DNA from: Marinomonas pollencensis
GTDB taxonomy: Bacteria > Pseudomonadota > Gammaproteobacteria > Pseudomonadales > Marinomonadaceae
Length of the DNA: 64,000 nt
Direction: 5' to 3'
Assembly: GCF_003387375.1 (NCBI RefSeq)
Contig: NZ_QUNG01000007.1
Location: 143,409-207,408 of the forward strand
Positions 47,808-56,845 of this stretch are shown here, piece by piece. Position numbers and translations under genes: made by a program. The notes below the pieces were generated by a model. It made no database searches. It was not told the DNA's origin and worked only from the letters and a program-made list of their open reading frames with translations. Every line of letters starts with the position of its first letter. Position 1 is the stretch's first letter.

Positions 47808-48590
47808 TTATTTTTGCGGTTGAGCGCTTTCTGGGCGGATAAAAATAGGCTCGTTTTTAGTTGAACGTTCTGCGTCGTAGCGGTAGCCTGCAATGTCAAA
47901 GCGTTTTAGGTCTGCTAAAGATTCACAGCGGTTTTCAATCAAGTAGCGTGACATCAAACCGCGGGCTTTCTTTGCGTAAAAGCTAATGACTTTAAATTGA
48001 CCGTTTTTCTCATCCAAAAAATTAGGGCTAATTAAAGTGCTTTTCAGGCGTTTAGTGTTGACCGCTTTAAAGTACTCATTAGAGGCTAGATTAACCAATA
48101 ACTCATCTTCATTTAACTCGTTGTTGAGTGAGTCAACAATGGTATCTCCCCAAAATTGGTAAAGGTTTGTGCCGTTTGGGTTTTCCAGTCTTGTGCCCAT
48201 TTCTAAGCGGTAGGCTTGCATTAAATCCAGCGGTTTTAGTAGACCATATAATCCACTTAGTATTCTGAGGTGGTCTTGTGCGTAGTCAATATCTTGTTGG
48301 CTTAGGGAGTACGCATCCAAGCCGGTATAAACATCGCCCATAAAGGTAAAAACTGCTGGGCGGCTATTGTCTACCGAATGTGACTTTTCCCAGGCATGGT
48401 AGCGTTCCACATTAAGCGTGGCTAATTTGTCGCTGAGCTTCATTAAGGACGCGATCTGTGCGGGTGTATAAGGCTTTATGGTGTCGATCAGCTGCTGTGA
48501 TTGTGTTAAAAAGCGTGGCTGGCTATACCCACTGACGCTTGGTGTAGAGGTTGTGTCCAGTGTTTTTGCTGGTGATATTAAGAATTTCAT
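47808..48590 (-). CDS. yaaA: Peroxide-stress DNA-binding protein YaaA (DUF328)
   Basis: UPF0246 family; in E. coli it lowers intracellular free iron during hydrogen peroxide stress and belongs to the OxyR regulon. The sequence starts MKFLISPAKTLD, a family signature, and contains FTFMGDVYTGLDA, LSGLYGLLKPLDLMQAYRLEMG in two parts, and SFYAKKARGLMSRYL, all typical. Length 260 matches E. coli (258). No OxyR site could be assigned in the short upstream gap. Confidence 0.95.
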   Translation of the reverse strand: MKFLISPAKTLDTTSTPSVSGYSQPRFLTQSQQLIDTIKPYTPAQIASLMKLSDKLATLNVERYHAWEKSHSVDNSRPAVFTFMGDVYTGLDAYSLSQQDIDYAQDHLRILSGLYGLLKPLDLMQAYRLEMGTRLENPNGTNLYQFWGDTIVDSLNNELNEDELLVNLASNEYFKAVNTKRLKSTLISPNFLDEKNGQFKVISFYAKKARGLMSRYLIENRCESLADLKRFDIAGYRYDAERSTKNEPIFIRPESAQPQK

Positions 48591-48681
48591 AGGGATTCCA
48601 TCGGCTCAATTGTTGCGTTTGTTAAAGATTATCCATAGAGTGTCGATAGATATCTAGAGGATGCTGCAATAGAGATAGGTT

Positions 48682-48867
48682 ATGAATGATAATCTGATAC
48701 CTTTTCCGAACATTAAACGTGTATCAAGTGCGCCTTCAGAGAGGGCGACCTCCAATAGTGAGCTGATCGAATTACGGGCGGCCTTTGATCGCGCCCGAGC
48801 TGAGTGGCCAATTGAAATAGCCGAGCTGCCAGAAGAAAATAAAATATATTCCCATAATAAAAAATAA
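48682..48867 (+). CDS. Small hypothetical protein, 61 residues
   Basis: Not recognised. Starts MNDNLIPFPNIKRVSS, has a helical segment SELIELRAAFDRARAEWP and an acidic-to-basic tail, with no signal peptide or cysteine. Its ATG follows AGATAGGTT, a weak ribosome site. It is divergent from yaaA and 48 bases before the BASS-like gene on the same strand. A minus-strand frame of similar size covers the same bases, so the choice of strand rests on the residue composition and context. Confidence 0.45.
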   Translation: MNDNLIPFPNIKRVSSAPSERATSNSELIELRAAFDRARAEWPIEIAELPEENKIYSHNKK

Positions 48868-48915
48868 TCATGTAACACACAGCTGTTGAGTGTGTTTGCC
48901 AAGGATGCCTTTTGC

Positions 48916-49821
48916 ATGTTTGCTTTTCTAATTCGCCATTCGTTGTTGTGTATGTTTTTGGCGGCCGTTTTAGGCTTTGTGTTCCCCTCGCTGTCATTGA
49001 AAATATTTCCTTTCTTACCTTTTGTGTTGTTCTTCCTGATGGCGCTGACCTTGCTTGGTATAAAACAAGCTGAATTAATTAGCAGGCTGAAAAATATAAA
49101 AGTATGGCTCTATGCAGGTTTGCATGCCGTGTTTTATATGTTGCTTATTGGTCTTATTGGGTGGCTTTTTGCAGCGAATAGCGCATTGCAGTTGGCGATG
49201 GTTGCGGTGGCGGCAACTGGCTCATTATTTGCGACCCCTGCGATTGTGAGAGCGCTAGGATTTGATAGTGTAGAGGCGATGGCGATGACCATAGCGACAA
49301 CATTATTACTGCCGCTGGTTATCTTTGTTACCTTGCTCATTTATCAAGGGGACAGTGTTCATCTTGACCTTGTGGCGTATTTTCTGCGCCTGGTTATTTT
49401 TGTCTTTGGCCCGATGGCATTTTCATTTTTTGTACACTGGTTCGCACCTCGGGAAGCGCTTGATCGACTCTTGGTGAAAATTTCTCCTTACACCATTTTA
49501 TTAGTGTTTGCTTTTCCTTTCGGACTTATTGGTAGTTTTCGTGTTTTGTTTGACCATGACCCGTTAGCGGCATTGAATTATTTGTTGGTTGCTTCTGGAT
49601 TGTGCGCGTTCTTCTTTGTTGTTTCATTGTTCGCTTATTGGCGTTTCGGTAAAGAAATCGCATTAACCGCTGCGATTACATCTGGTAATAGAAATGTATT
49701 ATTGACCTACAGTATCGCCGGTGCATTATTAGGTCCCGCCTTTCTACCTCTCGCTGGCGCCTTACAGCTACCCACTTCGCTTCTACCGGTGATTACTCGC
49801 TGGCTAAATAAGAAATTGTAA
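48916..49821 (+). CDS. Polytopic membrane protein, BASS (bile acid:sodium symporter)-like
   Basis: Inner-membrane protein with about ten hydrophobic segments in 301 residues and very short loops. Two glycine/alanine-rich stretches, AATGSLFATPAIVRALGF and ITSGNRNVLLTYSIAGALLG, resemble the crossed-helix motifs of BASS and ACR3-type transporters (the latter matches the SxxRN pattern). Family assignment is tentative and the substrate is unknown. ATG 48916 has AAGGA ten bases upstream; a TTG at 48886 is in frame. It ends before a strong shared terminator. Confidence 0.65.
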   Translation: MFAFLIRHSLLCMFLAAVLGFVFPSLSLKIFPFLPFVLFFLMALTLLGIKQAELISRLKNIKVWLYAGLHAVFYMLLIGLIGWLFAANSALQLAMVAVAATGSLFATPAIVRALGFDSVEAMAMTIATTLLLPLVIFVTLLIYQGDSVHLDLVAYFLRLVIFVFGPMAFSFFVHWFAPREALDRLLVKISPYTILLVFAFPFGLIGSFRVLFDHDPLAALNYLLVASGLCAFFFVVSLFAYWRFGKEIALTAAITSGNRNVLLTYSIAGALLGPAFLPLAGALQLPTSLLPVITRWLNKKL

Positions 49822-49858
49822 CCCTTTATTCTGTCTCTATATGTTTCGCTGACTGGGG

Positions 49859-49909
49859 AATTTTAGAGGCTTAATTGGCTGCTATAGAAAGCCAATTTTA
49901 GAGGCTTAA
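49859..49909. repeat. Direct and inverted repeats after the BASS-like gene
   Basis: AATTTTAGAGGCTTAA occurs twice (49859-49874 and about 49894-49909), 35 bases apart. Between them AATTGGCT and AGCCAATT form an 8-bp inverted repeat. The element sits in the gap before the shared terminator. Confidence 0.6.
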
Positions 49910-49915
49910 GATAAT

Positions 49916-49957
49916 AAAAAGAGATCATTCGCTAGGTAAAGCGAGTGATCTCTTTTT
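49916..49957. terminator. Strong bidirectional terminator between the BASS-like gene and hemY
   Basis: AAAAAGAGATCATTCGCT and AGCGAGTGATCTCTTTTT form an 18-bp stem with one T-G pair and a 6-base loop. A-run and T-run on both sides allow termination in both directions. Confidence 0.9.
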
Positions 49958-49973
49958 AGTTTAGAAGCTAAGA

Positions 49974-51212
49974 CTAGTGTTCTTGCGGTAAAGGCAGGGC
50001 TTTTAGTCGATCGCTGGCTTGATTAAGGCTGACCAGCATGATGTCTTGGCTAGCTTTAATGTCGCCCATTGCTTTAAGTAGGCGGCTAAGCTCTGCTAGA
50101 GCTTCGCTTTGGCTATCTAGAGCAAATGCGTGTTCGTAATAGTCTTTTGCTTTTCCCCAGAGGCTCAGAGATTGGCTTAAGCGCCCGCAGACGAGCAGTA
50201 AGTTGGCACTGTTAGGTTCTTTTTTTAGCCAGTTTTCACAGTTGGCTAATAGTTTTTTAGCGGCTAATTCTCTTAAATTTCCGTACTCATAGATGAGCGC
50301 TTCTGACCACTTGTTGTTAAGGCTGTGACGGATGAAACTTTCGGCTTTCTCTTCATCGTTAAAGCTAATCAGAGTTTGTGCATAAAGTTGGCGCATATGA
50401 TCGTCTTGCGACAAAGTATCAAGTTTGTTCCAAAGGGCTTCCACATCAGCGACAAGCTCTTTATTGCTTTCCCCTAATTTATTGCGAAAGTTAATTTTAT
50501 TTAACAGGGCTAAAAAAGCGTTCTTCTCAATATCGAGCATGTTCTCATTGTCGAAAATACCTTCTCTTTTCAGGGTAGGGGTAAGTTCGAATAGGGCATC
50601 CCAGTCTTTTAGCTTGGTGTAAACGGCAACCAGCATTTTTAGTATTTGACGGTGCTTAGGTTTTAGCTTTTGCAAGCGCAATAAAGAAGCGAGGGCGCCT
50701 TCATAATGGCCTTGTCTCATTTGTATTTGGCTTTGCGCAAAACCAATCGCAAATTCGGCTTCAGGGGTGGACTGATGAGCGGTTCTCAGTAATGTTTTGG
50801 AGCGCTCATGCTCTTCTTGTTCGCTGGCAGCATAGGCGGCACCAATGTAATTAATGAGAGGATAAGATACATTGTTCGCGCTGTTTGTGAGCAGCTTTTC
50901 AGCTTTTCGCCAGTTGCCACCCACTAACTCTAGCATGCCACGAATGGTGTTTTTGGTGGCTCGTTTTGTGGCCAAGCTGTCGGTTAACTTAGACAAGGAA
51001 CTGCTGGGGCGCAGCAAGACGAAGAGAATGCGTTTCACCCAGCTCAGCACAAATAAGGTGATGATGATAGCTACCACCAGTACCCATAAGCTGGTCTCTA
51101 GGGTAACACCGTTATAGGCAATCAAGACGTAGCCACTGTCTTGGCGCATAAGTAAACCGAGTACACCACCTATTGCCATCATAATGACGAGAATAAAGAG
51201 AAGTTTTCTCAT
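49974..51212 (-). CDS. hemY: HemY-family TPR membrane protein
   Basis: Inner-membrane protein encoded at the end of the haem operon; despite its name it is not protoporphyrinogen oxidase, and its role in haem synthesis is unclear. Two N-terminal membrane helices (about residues 3-22 and 41-60) precede a HemY_N domain and TPR-like helices (about 95-400), including KAEKLLTNSAN and AKDYYEHAFALDSQSEALAELSRLL-type repeats. The ATG overlaps the hemX stop (ATGA). Length 412. Confidence 0.92.
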   Translation of the reverse strand: MRKLLFILVIMMAIGGVLGLLMRQDSGYVLIAYNGVTLETSLWVLVVAIIITLFVLSWVKRILFVLLRPSSSLSKLTDSLATKRATKNTIRGMLELVGGNWRKAEKLLTNSANNVSYPLINYIGAAYAASEQEEHERSKTLLRTAHQSTPEAEFAIGFAQSQIQMRQGHYEGALASLLRLQKLKPKHRQILKMLVAVYTKLKDWDALFELTPTLKREGIFDNENMLDIEKNAFLALLNKINFRNKLGESNKELVADVEALWNKLDTLSQDDHMRQLYAQTLISFNDEEKAESFIRHSLNNKWSEALIYEYGNLRELAAKKLLANCENWLKKEPNSANLLLVCGRLSQSLSLWGKAKDYYEHAFALDSQSEALAELSRLLKAMGDIKASQDIMLVSLNQASDRLKALPLPQEH

Positions 51213-52450
51213 GCTCCTGCTCCTTTCTCTGTGGTGTCGGTGACATTTTGATTGATTTCATCAGCGGGGGCAGCGGCATCATCCGAAGTGTTCACCTGGT
51301 CGCTCTGCTGAGGTGATGTTGGTCGAGCGTTCCACTGTTTCATCATTTTTTTCATGGCCGTGAGCGAGTCTCGAGGTTGTGGCAGCTCCGGATTAGGATT
51401 CACTTGTTGTAGTGAGGTAAGGCTGGTCATAAACGCAATGACCTTTTGGGAACGAGTGTCAAAATGTGCATTGATGGCATCTGCGACACGGGATAAGGCT
51501 TTCTGATAGATGGATGATTCACCTTTTACCAATGCCACTTGCGCTACGTCAATTTGCAACTGTAAACCGGTCACTAGCTCTTGGTATTCAGCAGGAGGTA
51601 ATAGGGTTTTAATCGGTGTGTGATTGTAGTTAATCACCACCAAAGATTTGATAGAGTCCCAGATGCTGGTTAGCGTGTTTGTTACTTGTGTAGAGGTTTG
51701 CTCTAGCTTTCCTTGGGCTTCTGCTTGGTTGTTTGCTTGCCACTTTTTAGAAGGTTCTCTTTGTGGCAGAGAGCTGACTTGATCGTATAACGCGCCAAGT
51801 TGTAAATAGCGCCCTTCAACATCAAAGTGACTGGTTGATTTCAGTGCTTGTATGTCTTTGGCGATGGCCTTGCGAGCGTCAAAGAAAAGCGGGTCTTCTA
51901 ATTCTGCAAGAATGTCATCCGCATTTTTTAATAGGGCTTCTGCGCCATTAAGGTCCGCTTCTAATAAGACGCGTTGGTTTGCTAGGCGTACTAGGTATTC
52001 CGCTTCTGCTAGTTTCCAATCTTCTTTGTTCGCGCTGTTTATTTGTCGAATGCGATTCTCAAGTGTTTGCAGTTGTGTTTGCTGCTTGCTTTGTTGCGCT
52101 TGCAATGACGAGGTTTGTTGTAGCGAATGCTGCTCGGCTTGTGACACTTGTTCGGACAGTTCGGTTAATTGGTTGTGGTTTTGATTGTGACTCTCAAGCT
52201 CTGTTGTTATCTTGGCCTGTTGTTCTTTTACTAGCTGTAGCTGGCTTTGTGTGCTGTTTTGTTGGCTTTGATAAAATAGCCACCCACTTGCACCTAAAGC
52301 GACGATAGAGATAACAATTGAAGTCGCAATTAATGCTTTTGGTAGAGGCGCGAGAGCGAGAGTGCTGTTCGACGGTTCCTTTGTCGTATTTTGAGAATTT
52401 TCGCTATTAGCTACATCGTGTTCTGAAGTGTGCTTATTAGTCTCTGTCAT
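51209..52450 (-). CDS. hemX: HemX-family membrane protein
   Basis: Bitopic inner-membrane protein annotated as a uroporphyrinogen-III C-methyltransferase homologue, though it lacks methyltransferase motifs; function unproven. A Ser/Thr/Asn-rich cytoplasmic N-terminus (residues 1-35), one membrane helix (about 38-60), a Gln-rich coiled coil (about 75-135) and a conserved C-terminal domain with WKLAEAEYLVRLANQRVLLE. The Gln/Ser tail near the C-terminus is low complexity. ATG 52450 has AGGA upstream and overlaps hemD by 14 bases. Confidence 0.92.
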   Translation of the reverse strand: MTETNKHTSEHDVANSENSQNTTKEPSNSTLALAPLPKALIATSIVISIVALGASGWLFYQSQQNSTQSQLQLVKEQQAKITTELESHNQNHNQLTELSEQVSQAEQHSLQQTSSLQAQQSKQQTQLQTLENRIRQINSANKEDWKLAEAEYLVRLANQRVLLEADLNGAEALLKNADDILAELEDPLFFDARKAIAKDIQALKSTSHFDVEGRYLQLGALYDQVSSLPQREPSKKWQANNQAEAQGKLEQTSTQVTNTLTSIWDSIKSLVVINYNHTPIKTLLPPAEYQELVTGLQLQIDVAQVALVKGESSIYQKALSRVADAINAHFDTRSQKVIAFMTSLTSLQQVNPNPELPQPRDSLTAMKKMMKQWNARPTSPQQSDQVNTSDDAAAPADEINQNVTDTTEKGAGA

Positions 52451-53204
52451 TCTGTTGTCCTGTGTGAAATTCCGTCGCCGCTATTAGACTAGCGTCATCT
52501 GCGCCATTTGCGCAAATAGCATTGCGCCAACCCATGTTTATTGCCAAGGTGTTTACTCTCTCGCTTGGTGTTAATAGTAGGCGCGATTTTAAGCTTGGCT
52601 TGAATTGCTCGATATAGCTGTTTAAATTGATTAAGTTTTCACCGCTAGTGGTCCATATTAAGTCAATATCGGGTAATAGGGTGAAAGTTTGCGCGTGATA
52701 TATCGGCTTTCTTCTTTCATAGAGAGAAAGATAGCGTACTTGTGCGCCTCTTTTCTCTAGCTGTTCAGCTAATTCTGGGCGACCGCCTTCTCCTCGCACA
52801 ATGAGTACCTTCATATTGCGCATTTTGACGGGCTTTAACCAGTCAAGAAGCGCTTCAGTTGTGTGTCCAGGGTTGGCGATAGCTGGTATGTTTTCTGCAA
52901 TAAGGGTGTCGGTTGTGCCTTTTCCAATACCTATCCAGTGGGTGTTAGCGGGTAGCATGGGCCAGCATTCATCCAGCCATTCTGCAGCGGCCCGCGCCGC
53001 ATTCTTACTGACAAAAATTACGTATTGATATTCATCGATATTAAATATTTGTGAGCGAATGGCCGCGACTTTACTGGCTTCGTTAATGGGGGTTATCTCT
53101 AACATTGGAAGCGGTACAGCATTAAAGCCATGCGCATTCGCGTGTGCACAGCTTAGGGCGTTTTCTGGCTCCGGCCGAGTGATCAGTATGGTTAATTTAC
53201 TCAC
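52437..53204 (-). CDS. hemD: Uroporphyrinogen-III synthase HemD
   Basis: Closes hydroxymethylbilane with inversion of ring D. The family is poorly conserved; recognised from the N-terminal ILITRPEPENA, HFNAVPLPMLEI-like FNAVPLPMLEI, YQYVIFVSKNAARAA, IGIGKGTTDTL, and VLIVRGEGGRPELAEQLEKRG, and from the hemC-hemD-hemX-hemY order. The GTG start at 53204 gives 255 residues. 30 bases separate it from hemC. Confidence 0.93.
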   Translation of the reverse strand: MSKLTILITRPEPENALSCAHANAHGFNAVPLPMLEITPINEASKVAAIRSQIFNIDEYQYVIFVSKNAARAAAEWLDECWPMLPANTHWIGIGKGTTDTLIAENIPAIANPGHTTEALLDWLKPVKMRNMKVLIVRGEGGRPELAEQLEKRGAQVRYLSLYERRKPIYHAQTFTLLPDIDLIWTTSGENLINLNSYIEQFKPSLKSRLLLTPSERVNTLAINMGWRNAICANGADDASLIAATEFHTGQQNDRD

Positions 53205-53234
53205 CGCGATTCATTGCCTTCTATCACTGGGTTG

Positions 53235-54158
53235 TTAATCATAAATAGCAGCAAGAATGCGGTCAGCACCTTGGGCTAATAAATCATCGGCAAGCTGGAT
53301 GCCTAGTGATTTCGCATCGTGTTTGTTGCCACGAATTTCACTGGTGATCATGTTTTTTCCATCAGGGCTGCCAACTAAGCCACGGACCCATAATTGGTCA
53401 TCAGTGAGTGTCGCAAAGCAAGCAATAGGTGCTTGGCAACCGCCGTTCAAATGCTCATTAACCGCTCGCTCTGCAGTAACGCGAATGGCGGTTTCTTCAT
53501 GTTGAAGAGGCGCTAGTAACTTGAGTGTTTCTAGATCGTCAGAGCGGCATTCTATTCCCATGGCGCCTTGTCCGCCTGCTGGTAAGCTGATGGTGTCAGG
53601 AATTCGTTGTTGAATACGGTCTTGCATTTCAAGGCGGATCAGCCCCGCTGTTGCTAGGATAATGGCATCGTATTCGCCGTTATCTAGTTTTCTTAAGCGG
53701 GTGTTCACGTTGCCACGTAGATCTTTGACGACTATGTCAGGGCGGTGCATGCGCAGCTGGCAAGAGCGGCGTAAACTGGAGGTGCCTACAACGCTGCCAA
53801 TTGGTAACTCGTCAGCGGATGAAAACTGGTTGGAGACAAAGGCATCGCTTGGGTCTTCGCGCTCGCAAATGACGGCAAGGCCTAACCCTTCAGGGAACGC
53901 CATAGGAACATCCTTCATCGAATGTACCGCAATGTCTGCACGGCCATCGAGTAGTGCGCTTTCTAGTTCTTTGACAAAGAGCCCTTTGCCGCCAATTTTT
54001 GACAGGGGTGAATCTAAAATTTGATCGCCTTTGGTTGTCATGCCAAGCAACTCGATCTTGATGTTAGGGTAAAGGGATTCGAGTTGGGCTTTTACTGTAT
54101 TTGCTTGCCATAGCGCGAGTTGGCTTTCACGTGTAGCGATCACGATTTTGTCTTTCAC
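53235..54158 (-). CDS. hemC: Porphobilinogen deaminase HemC (hydroxymethylbilane synthase)
   Basis: Polymerises four porphobilinogens on a dipyrromethane cofactor. Landmarks: [57 protein letters not shown], and NGGCQAPI with the cofactor cysteine near residue 240. I used GTG 54158, with AGGAG five bases upstream, giving 307 residues starting [11 protein letters not shown]; the frame start at 54200 is unsupported. First gene of the hem operon, divergent from argH. Confidence 0.96.
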   Translation of the reverse strand: MKDKIVIATRESQLALWQANTVKAQLESLYPNIKIELLGMTTKGDQILDSPLSKIGGKGLFVKELESALLDGRADIAVHSMKDVPMAFPEGLGLAVICEREDPSDAFVSNQFSSADELPIGSVVGTSSLRRSCQLRMHRPDIVVKDLRGNVNTRLRKLDNGEYDAIILATAGLIRLEMQDRIQQRIPDTISLPAGGQGAMGIECRSDDLETLKLLAPLQHEETAIRVTAERAVNEHLNGGCQAPIACFATLTDDQLWVRGLVGSPDGKNMITSEIRGNKHDAKSLGIQLADDLLAQGADRILAAIYD

Positions 54159-54320
54159 ATTATCTCCTAGTAAGGCGTCGGAAGAAAAAGCATTCTTCAT
54201 TGAGATTTATTGCCTTAATCATACGCGTTAAGGGCTAGGTCGTCATCCTTCCGAGCTTTATAAGTAGCGGCGCTTAAGGTACTCTTGGCAGCTGTTTGAA
54301 TTTGTGTGGGAACTGATTGA

Positions 54321-55721
54321 ATGACTGATACTAATAAAACCACGAACCAGCAATGGGGTGGTCGCTTTTCTGAGCCTGTAGATGCTTTTGTTGCACGTTT
54401 TACTGCTTCTGTTGAATTTGATCAACGTATGGCAAAACAAGACATCCAAGGCTCTATTGCGCACGGGACTATGCTTGCGAAAGTGGGCGTTTTGACAGAG
54501 GATGAGCGTGATCAGATTATTCAGGGGTTGACGGAAATTGAAGAAGAAATCGCCCGTGGTGAGTTTGAATGGTCGGTTGAGTTAGAAGATGTGCACATGA
54601 ACATTGAAGCACGCCTAACTCAGAAAATTGGTATTACTGGTAAGAAACTTCACACTGGCCGTTCACGAAATGACCAGGTGGCGACAGATATCCGCCTATA
54701 CATGCGTGATGAAGTCGACTTCTTGTTAGAAGAAGTAACACGTTTACAGCAAGGTATTTTGAGCCTAGCGGAAAAAGAAGCCGATACTATTATGCCTGGC
54801 TTTACGCATTTGCAAACGGCGCAACCTGTTACATTTGGCCATCATCTTATGGCTTGGTATGAAATGATGCAGCGTGATTATGAGCGTCTAGTTGATTGCC
54901 GTAAGCGTATTAATATTTTGCCATTGGGCGCCGCTGCCTTGGCTGGCACAACCTACCCAATCGATCGCAACATGACAGCTGAGTTGCTGGGCTTTGAGCG
55001 TCCAACCTATAACTCTTTAGACTCTGTTAGTGATCGCGATTTCGCCATTGAGTTTACCTCCGCAGCGTCTATTATCATGATGCATATGTCACGTTGGGCA
55101 GAAGAAATGGTGATGTGGGCGTCTGCTCAATTTAACTTCATCTACTTACCAGATCGCTTCTGTACTGGTTCATCTATTATGCCGCAGAAGAAAAACCCAG
55201 ATGTACCAGAATTAGTACGAGGCAAAACAGGCCGAGTTTATGGGCATCTAATGGGATTGCTTACATTGATGAAGTCTCAATGTTTGGCTTACAACAAGGA
55301 TAACCAAGAAGACAAAGAGCCTTTGTTTGATACGGTTGATACCTTGAAAGGTTCATTACGTGCTTTTGCCGATATGATCCCAGCTATCGAATCTCGTAAA
55401 GAACATATGTATGAAGCGGCACGCCGTGGTTTTTCTACTGCAACGGACTTGGCGGATTACCTAGTGCGTCAAGGTGTTGCGTTTCGTGATGCCCACGAAG
55501 TAGTCGGTAAGGCGGTTGGCTATGGCGTGAAAGAAGGCAAAGATTTGTCAGAGATGACCTTAGAAGAATTGCAATCTTTCGGTTCTATGATTCAAGCTGA
55601 TGTGTTTGATGTGCTGACGCTAGAAGGCTCTGTTGCAGCTCGAGACCATATCGGTGGTACCGCGCCTGCACAAGTGCTAAGTGCGGTAGCTCGTGCTAAG
55701 CAGGAGTTAGCGGCACGTTAA
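54321..55721 (+). CDS. argH: Argininosuccinate lyase ArgH
   Basis: Cleaves argininosuccinate to arginine and fumarate, the last step of arginine synthesis. Conserved regions include [55 protein letters not shown] (catalytic-type His), and the family signature [16 protein letters not shown] at about residues 281-296. Length 466 is typical. Divergent from hemC, the arrangement found in Pseudomonas. Confidence 0.97.
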   Translation: MTDTNKTTNQQWGGRFSEPVDAFVARFTASVEFDQRMAKQDIQGSIAHGTMLAKVGVLTEDERDQIIQGLTEIEEEIARGEFEWSVELEDVHMNIEARLTQKIGITGKKLHTGRSRNDQVATDIRLYMRDEVDFLLEEVTRLQQGILSLAEKEADTIMPGFTHLQTAQPVTFGHHLMAWYEMMQRDYERLVDCRKRINILPLGAAALAGTTYPIDRNMTAELLGFERPTYNSLDSVSDRDFAIEFTSAASIIMMHMSRWAEEMVMWASAQFNFIYLPDRFCTGSSIMPQKKNPDVPELVRGKTGRVYGHLMGLLTLMKSQCLAYNKDNQEDKEPLFDTVDTLKGSLRAFADMIPAIESRKEHMYEAARRGFSTATDLADYLVRQGVAFRDAHEVVGKAVGYGVKEGKDLSEMTLEELQSFGSMIQADVFDVLTLEGSVAARDHIGGTAPAQVLSAVARAKQELAAR

Positions 55722-55742
55722 CTTGTTTCGCGACTGACTAAA

Positions 55743-55778
55743 AATAAAAACGGCGCTTTAATGCGTCGTTTTTATTTC
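55743..55778. terminator. Bidirectional terminator between argH and a convergent gene
   Basis: AAATAAAAACGGCGC and GCGTCGTTTTTATTT form a 15-bp stem with one G-T pair and a 6-base loop. The right arm reaches into the 3' end of the minus-strand gene. Confidence 0.85.
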
Positions 55779-56515
55779 TCCAGAGTGAAGGGTGAGTCAG
55801 GGCCAAGTAACTCATTCGTGAGCATGCTTGGACTGATGTTGAGTTCGAAATGGAATGATTTGTCTTTTAAACCGCAGCCATCAAACACAATTGCCCAGCT
55901 GTCTTTGCTGGAGTCTTTAGGTATTCTCCAGCAAACCCCTTTTATATTAACGTAGCGCGTTCCATCGGCATCCTCAGTAATAGGGTAGTTCGTTTCTTGT
56001 TGAGTGCCTTTTAAATATTCTTTTTGTGCTTGCTTTGAAGCGGCGATTTTTTTCTGTAGTTCTGCTGAAAATATTTTTTGGGTTGCTTTCGACTCTACGT
56101 TAGGTGAAAGAGAAAAGTGCGACAGGTCCAATAAAGAAGCCTTAGTGGAAACATCTCCTGTAACGCCCTGGTCTGGTGCTTTGATGCTTTCAGCCAAAGG
56201 CGGTGGTGTGGATGTGCTGGGTGTTTTGTTGTTCGTTGCTGTGTTGTCGGGACGCTCTTCCTGTGGGGCGGGCGTACTTGCTGTCATTGTGGAATGAGAG
56301 GCTGGATCGAGTTGCTGTTGCTCCTTTTGATTAGGAAGGCTTGGTTGCTCGATGAAAGTAACTTCTAGTTCATGCTTGCTTGGGGAGTTGTGCTTTTCAA
56401 AAATCTCAAAATTACCGTAGGTGTTGAGCAAAAAAATGACAACAAAATGCAGACCAAGCGCAGTGGCCAATGCGATAGTCCATGATGGTATGTTGCGTTT
56501 GTATTTCTTAGCCAA
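55772..56515 (-). CDS. TonB/TolA-like single-pass envelope protein, unknown function
   Basis: Not recognised as a named family. A short basic cytoplasmic tail (MAKKYKRN), one membrane helix at about residues 11-30 with a His (ALGLHFVV) like TonB-type anchors, and a Pro/Thr/Ser/Gln-rich periplasmic linker (about 55-115). A helical charged stretch rich in Lys and Gln (about 145-165) leads to a globular C-terminal domain with two cysteines (GVCWRIPKD and FDGCGL) that could pair. The start is TTG 56515 with AGGTGAG nine bases upstream. Convergent with argH; divergent from lptM. Confidence 0.72.
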   Translation of the reverse strand: MAKKYKRNIPSWTIALATALGLHFVVIFLLNTYGNFEIFEKHNSPSKHELEVTFIEQPSLPNQKEQQQLDPASHSTMTASTPAPQEERPDNTATNNKTPSTSTPPPLAESIKAPDQGVTGDVSTKASLLDLSHFSLSPNVESKATQKIFSAELQKKIAASKQAQKEYLKGTQQETNYPITEDADGTRYVNIKGVCWRIPKDSSKDSWAIVFDGCGLKDKSFHFELNISPSMLTNELLGPDSPFTLEK

Positions 56516-56655
56516 AGCGTTTGCTCACCTGTCGTTTAAAAAAGTAACCGCGATTTTGTCTGCTTACTTATCTAACTTGATGTAAATATAGCAAATTCAA
56601 GGTCAATGAAATTATTTAATGGTAAAGAATATTTACTTTAAATGCTGCTCTAGGG

Positions 56656-56684
56656 TTGGGAAACATCTAGCCTACAAGTATACT
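56656..56684 (+). promoter_or_regulatory. Candidate promoter of the lptM-lysA-dapF operon
   Basis: TTGGGA (56656-56661), 17-base spacer, TATACT (56679-56684); predicted start near 56691, 25 bases before the lptM ATG. Confidence 0.5.
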
Positions 56685-56715
56685 GTTAGCATCAAAAATT
56701 TAAGAGATTAAGACG

Positions 56716-56835
56716 ATGTTCAAATGTTTTTCAGTACTTATTTTGGCGGTGTTTCTAACGGCCTGTGGTAATAAAGGCCCTCTTTATTTGCCAACCGATA
56801 AAGCTGCATCTCAACAAGAATCGTCTGCTAATTGA
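56716..56835 (+). CDS. lptM: Small lipoprotein LptM (YifL)
   Basis: A 39-residue lipoprotein that in E. coli assists oxidative maturation of the LPS translocon LptDE. Signal peptide MFKCFSVLILAVFLTAC with lipobox LTAC (Cys17), directly followed by GNKGPLYLP, the family signature (CGxKGPLYLP), and a short polar tail. It is in a different frame from the longer lysA reading frame that overlaps it, and lies immediately upstream of lysA-dapF, the usual position. Confidence 0.92.
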   Translation: MFKCFSVLILAVFLTACGNKGPLYLPTDKAASQQESSAN

Positions 56836-56845
56836 GGATCCCCTT

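Noticed and set aside
48654..48917. An 87-residue minus-strand frame opposite the 61-residue ORF
   Set aside because: The translation looks like a composition artefact and no ribosome site was found; the plus-strand ORF is only slightly better supported.
55772..56515. Calling the envelope protein TonB itself
   Set aside because: No exbB or exbD is adjacent and the C-terminal domain with two cysteines does not show the TonB YP motif.
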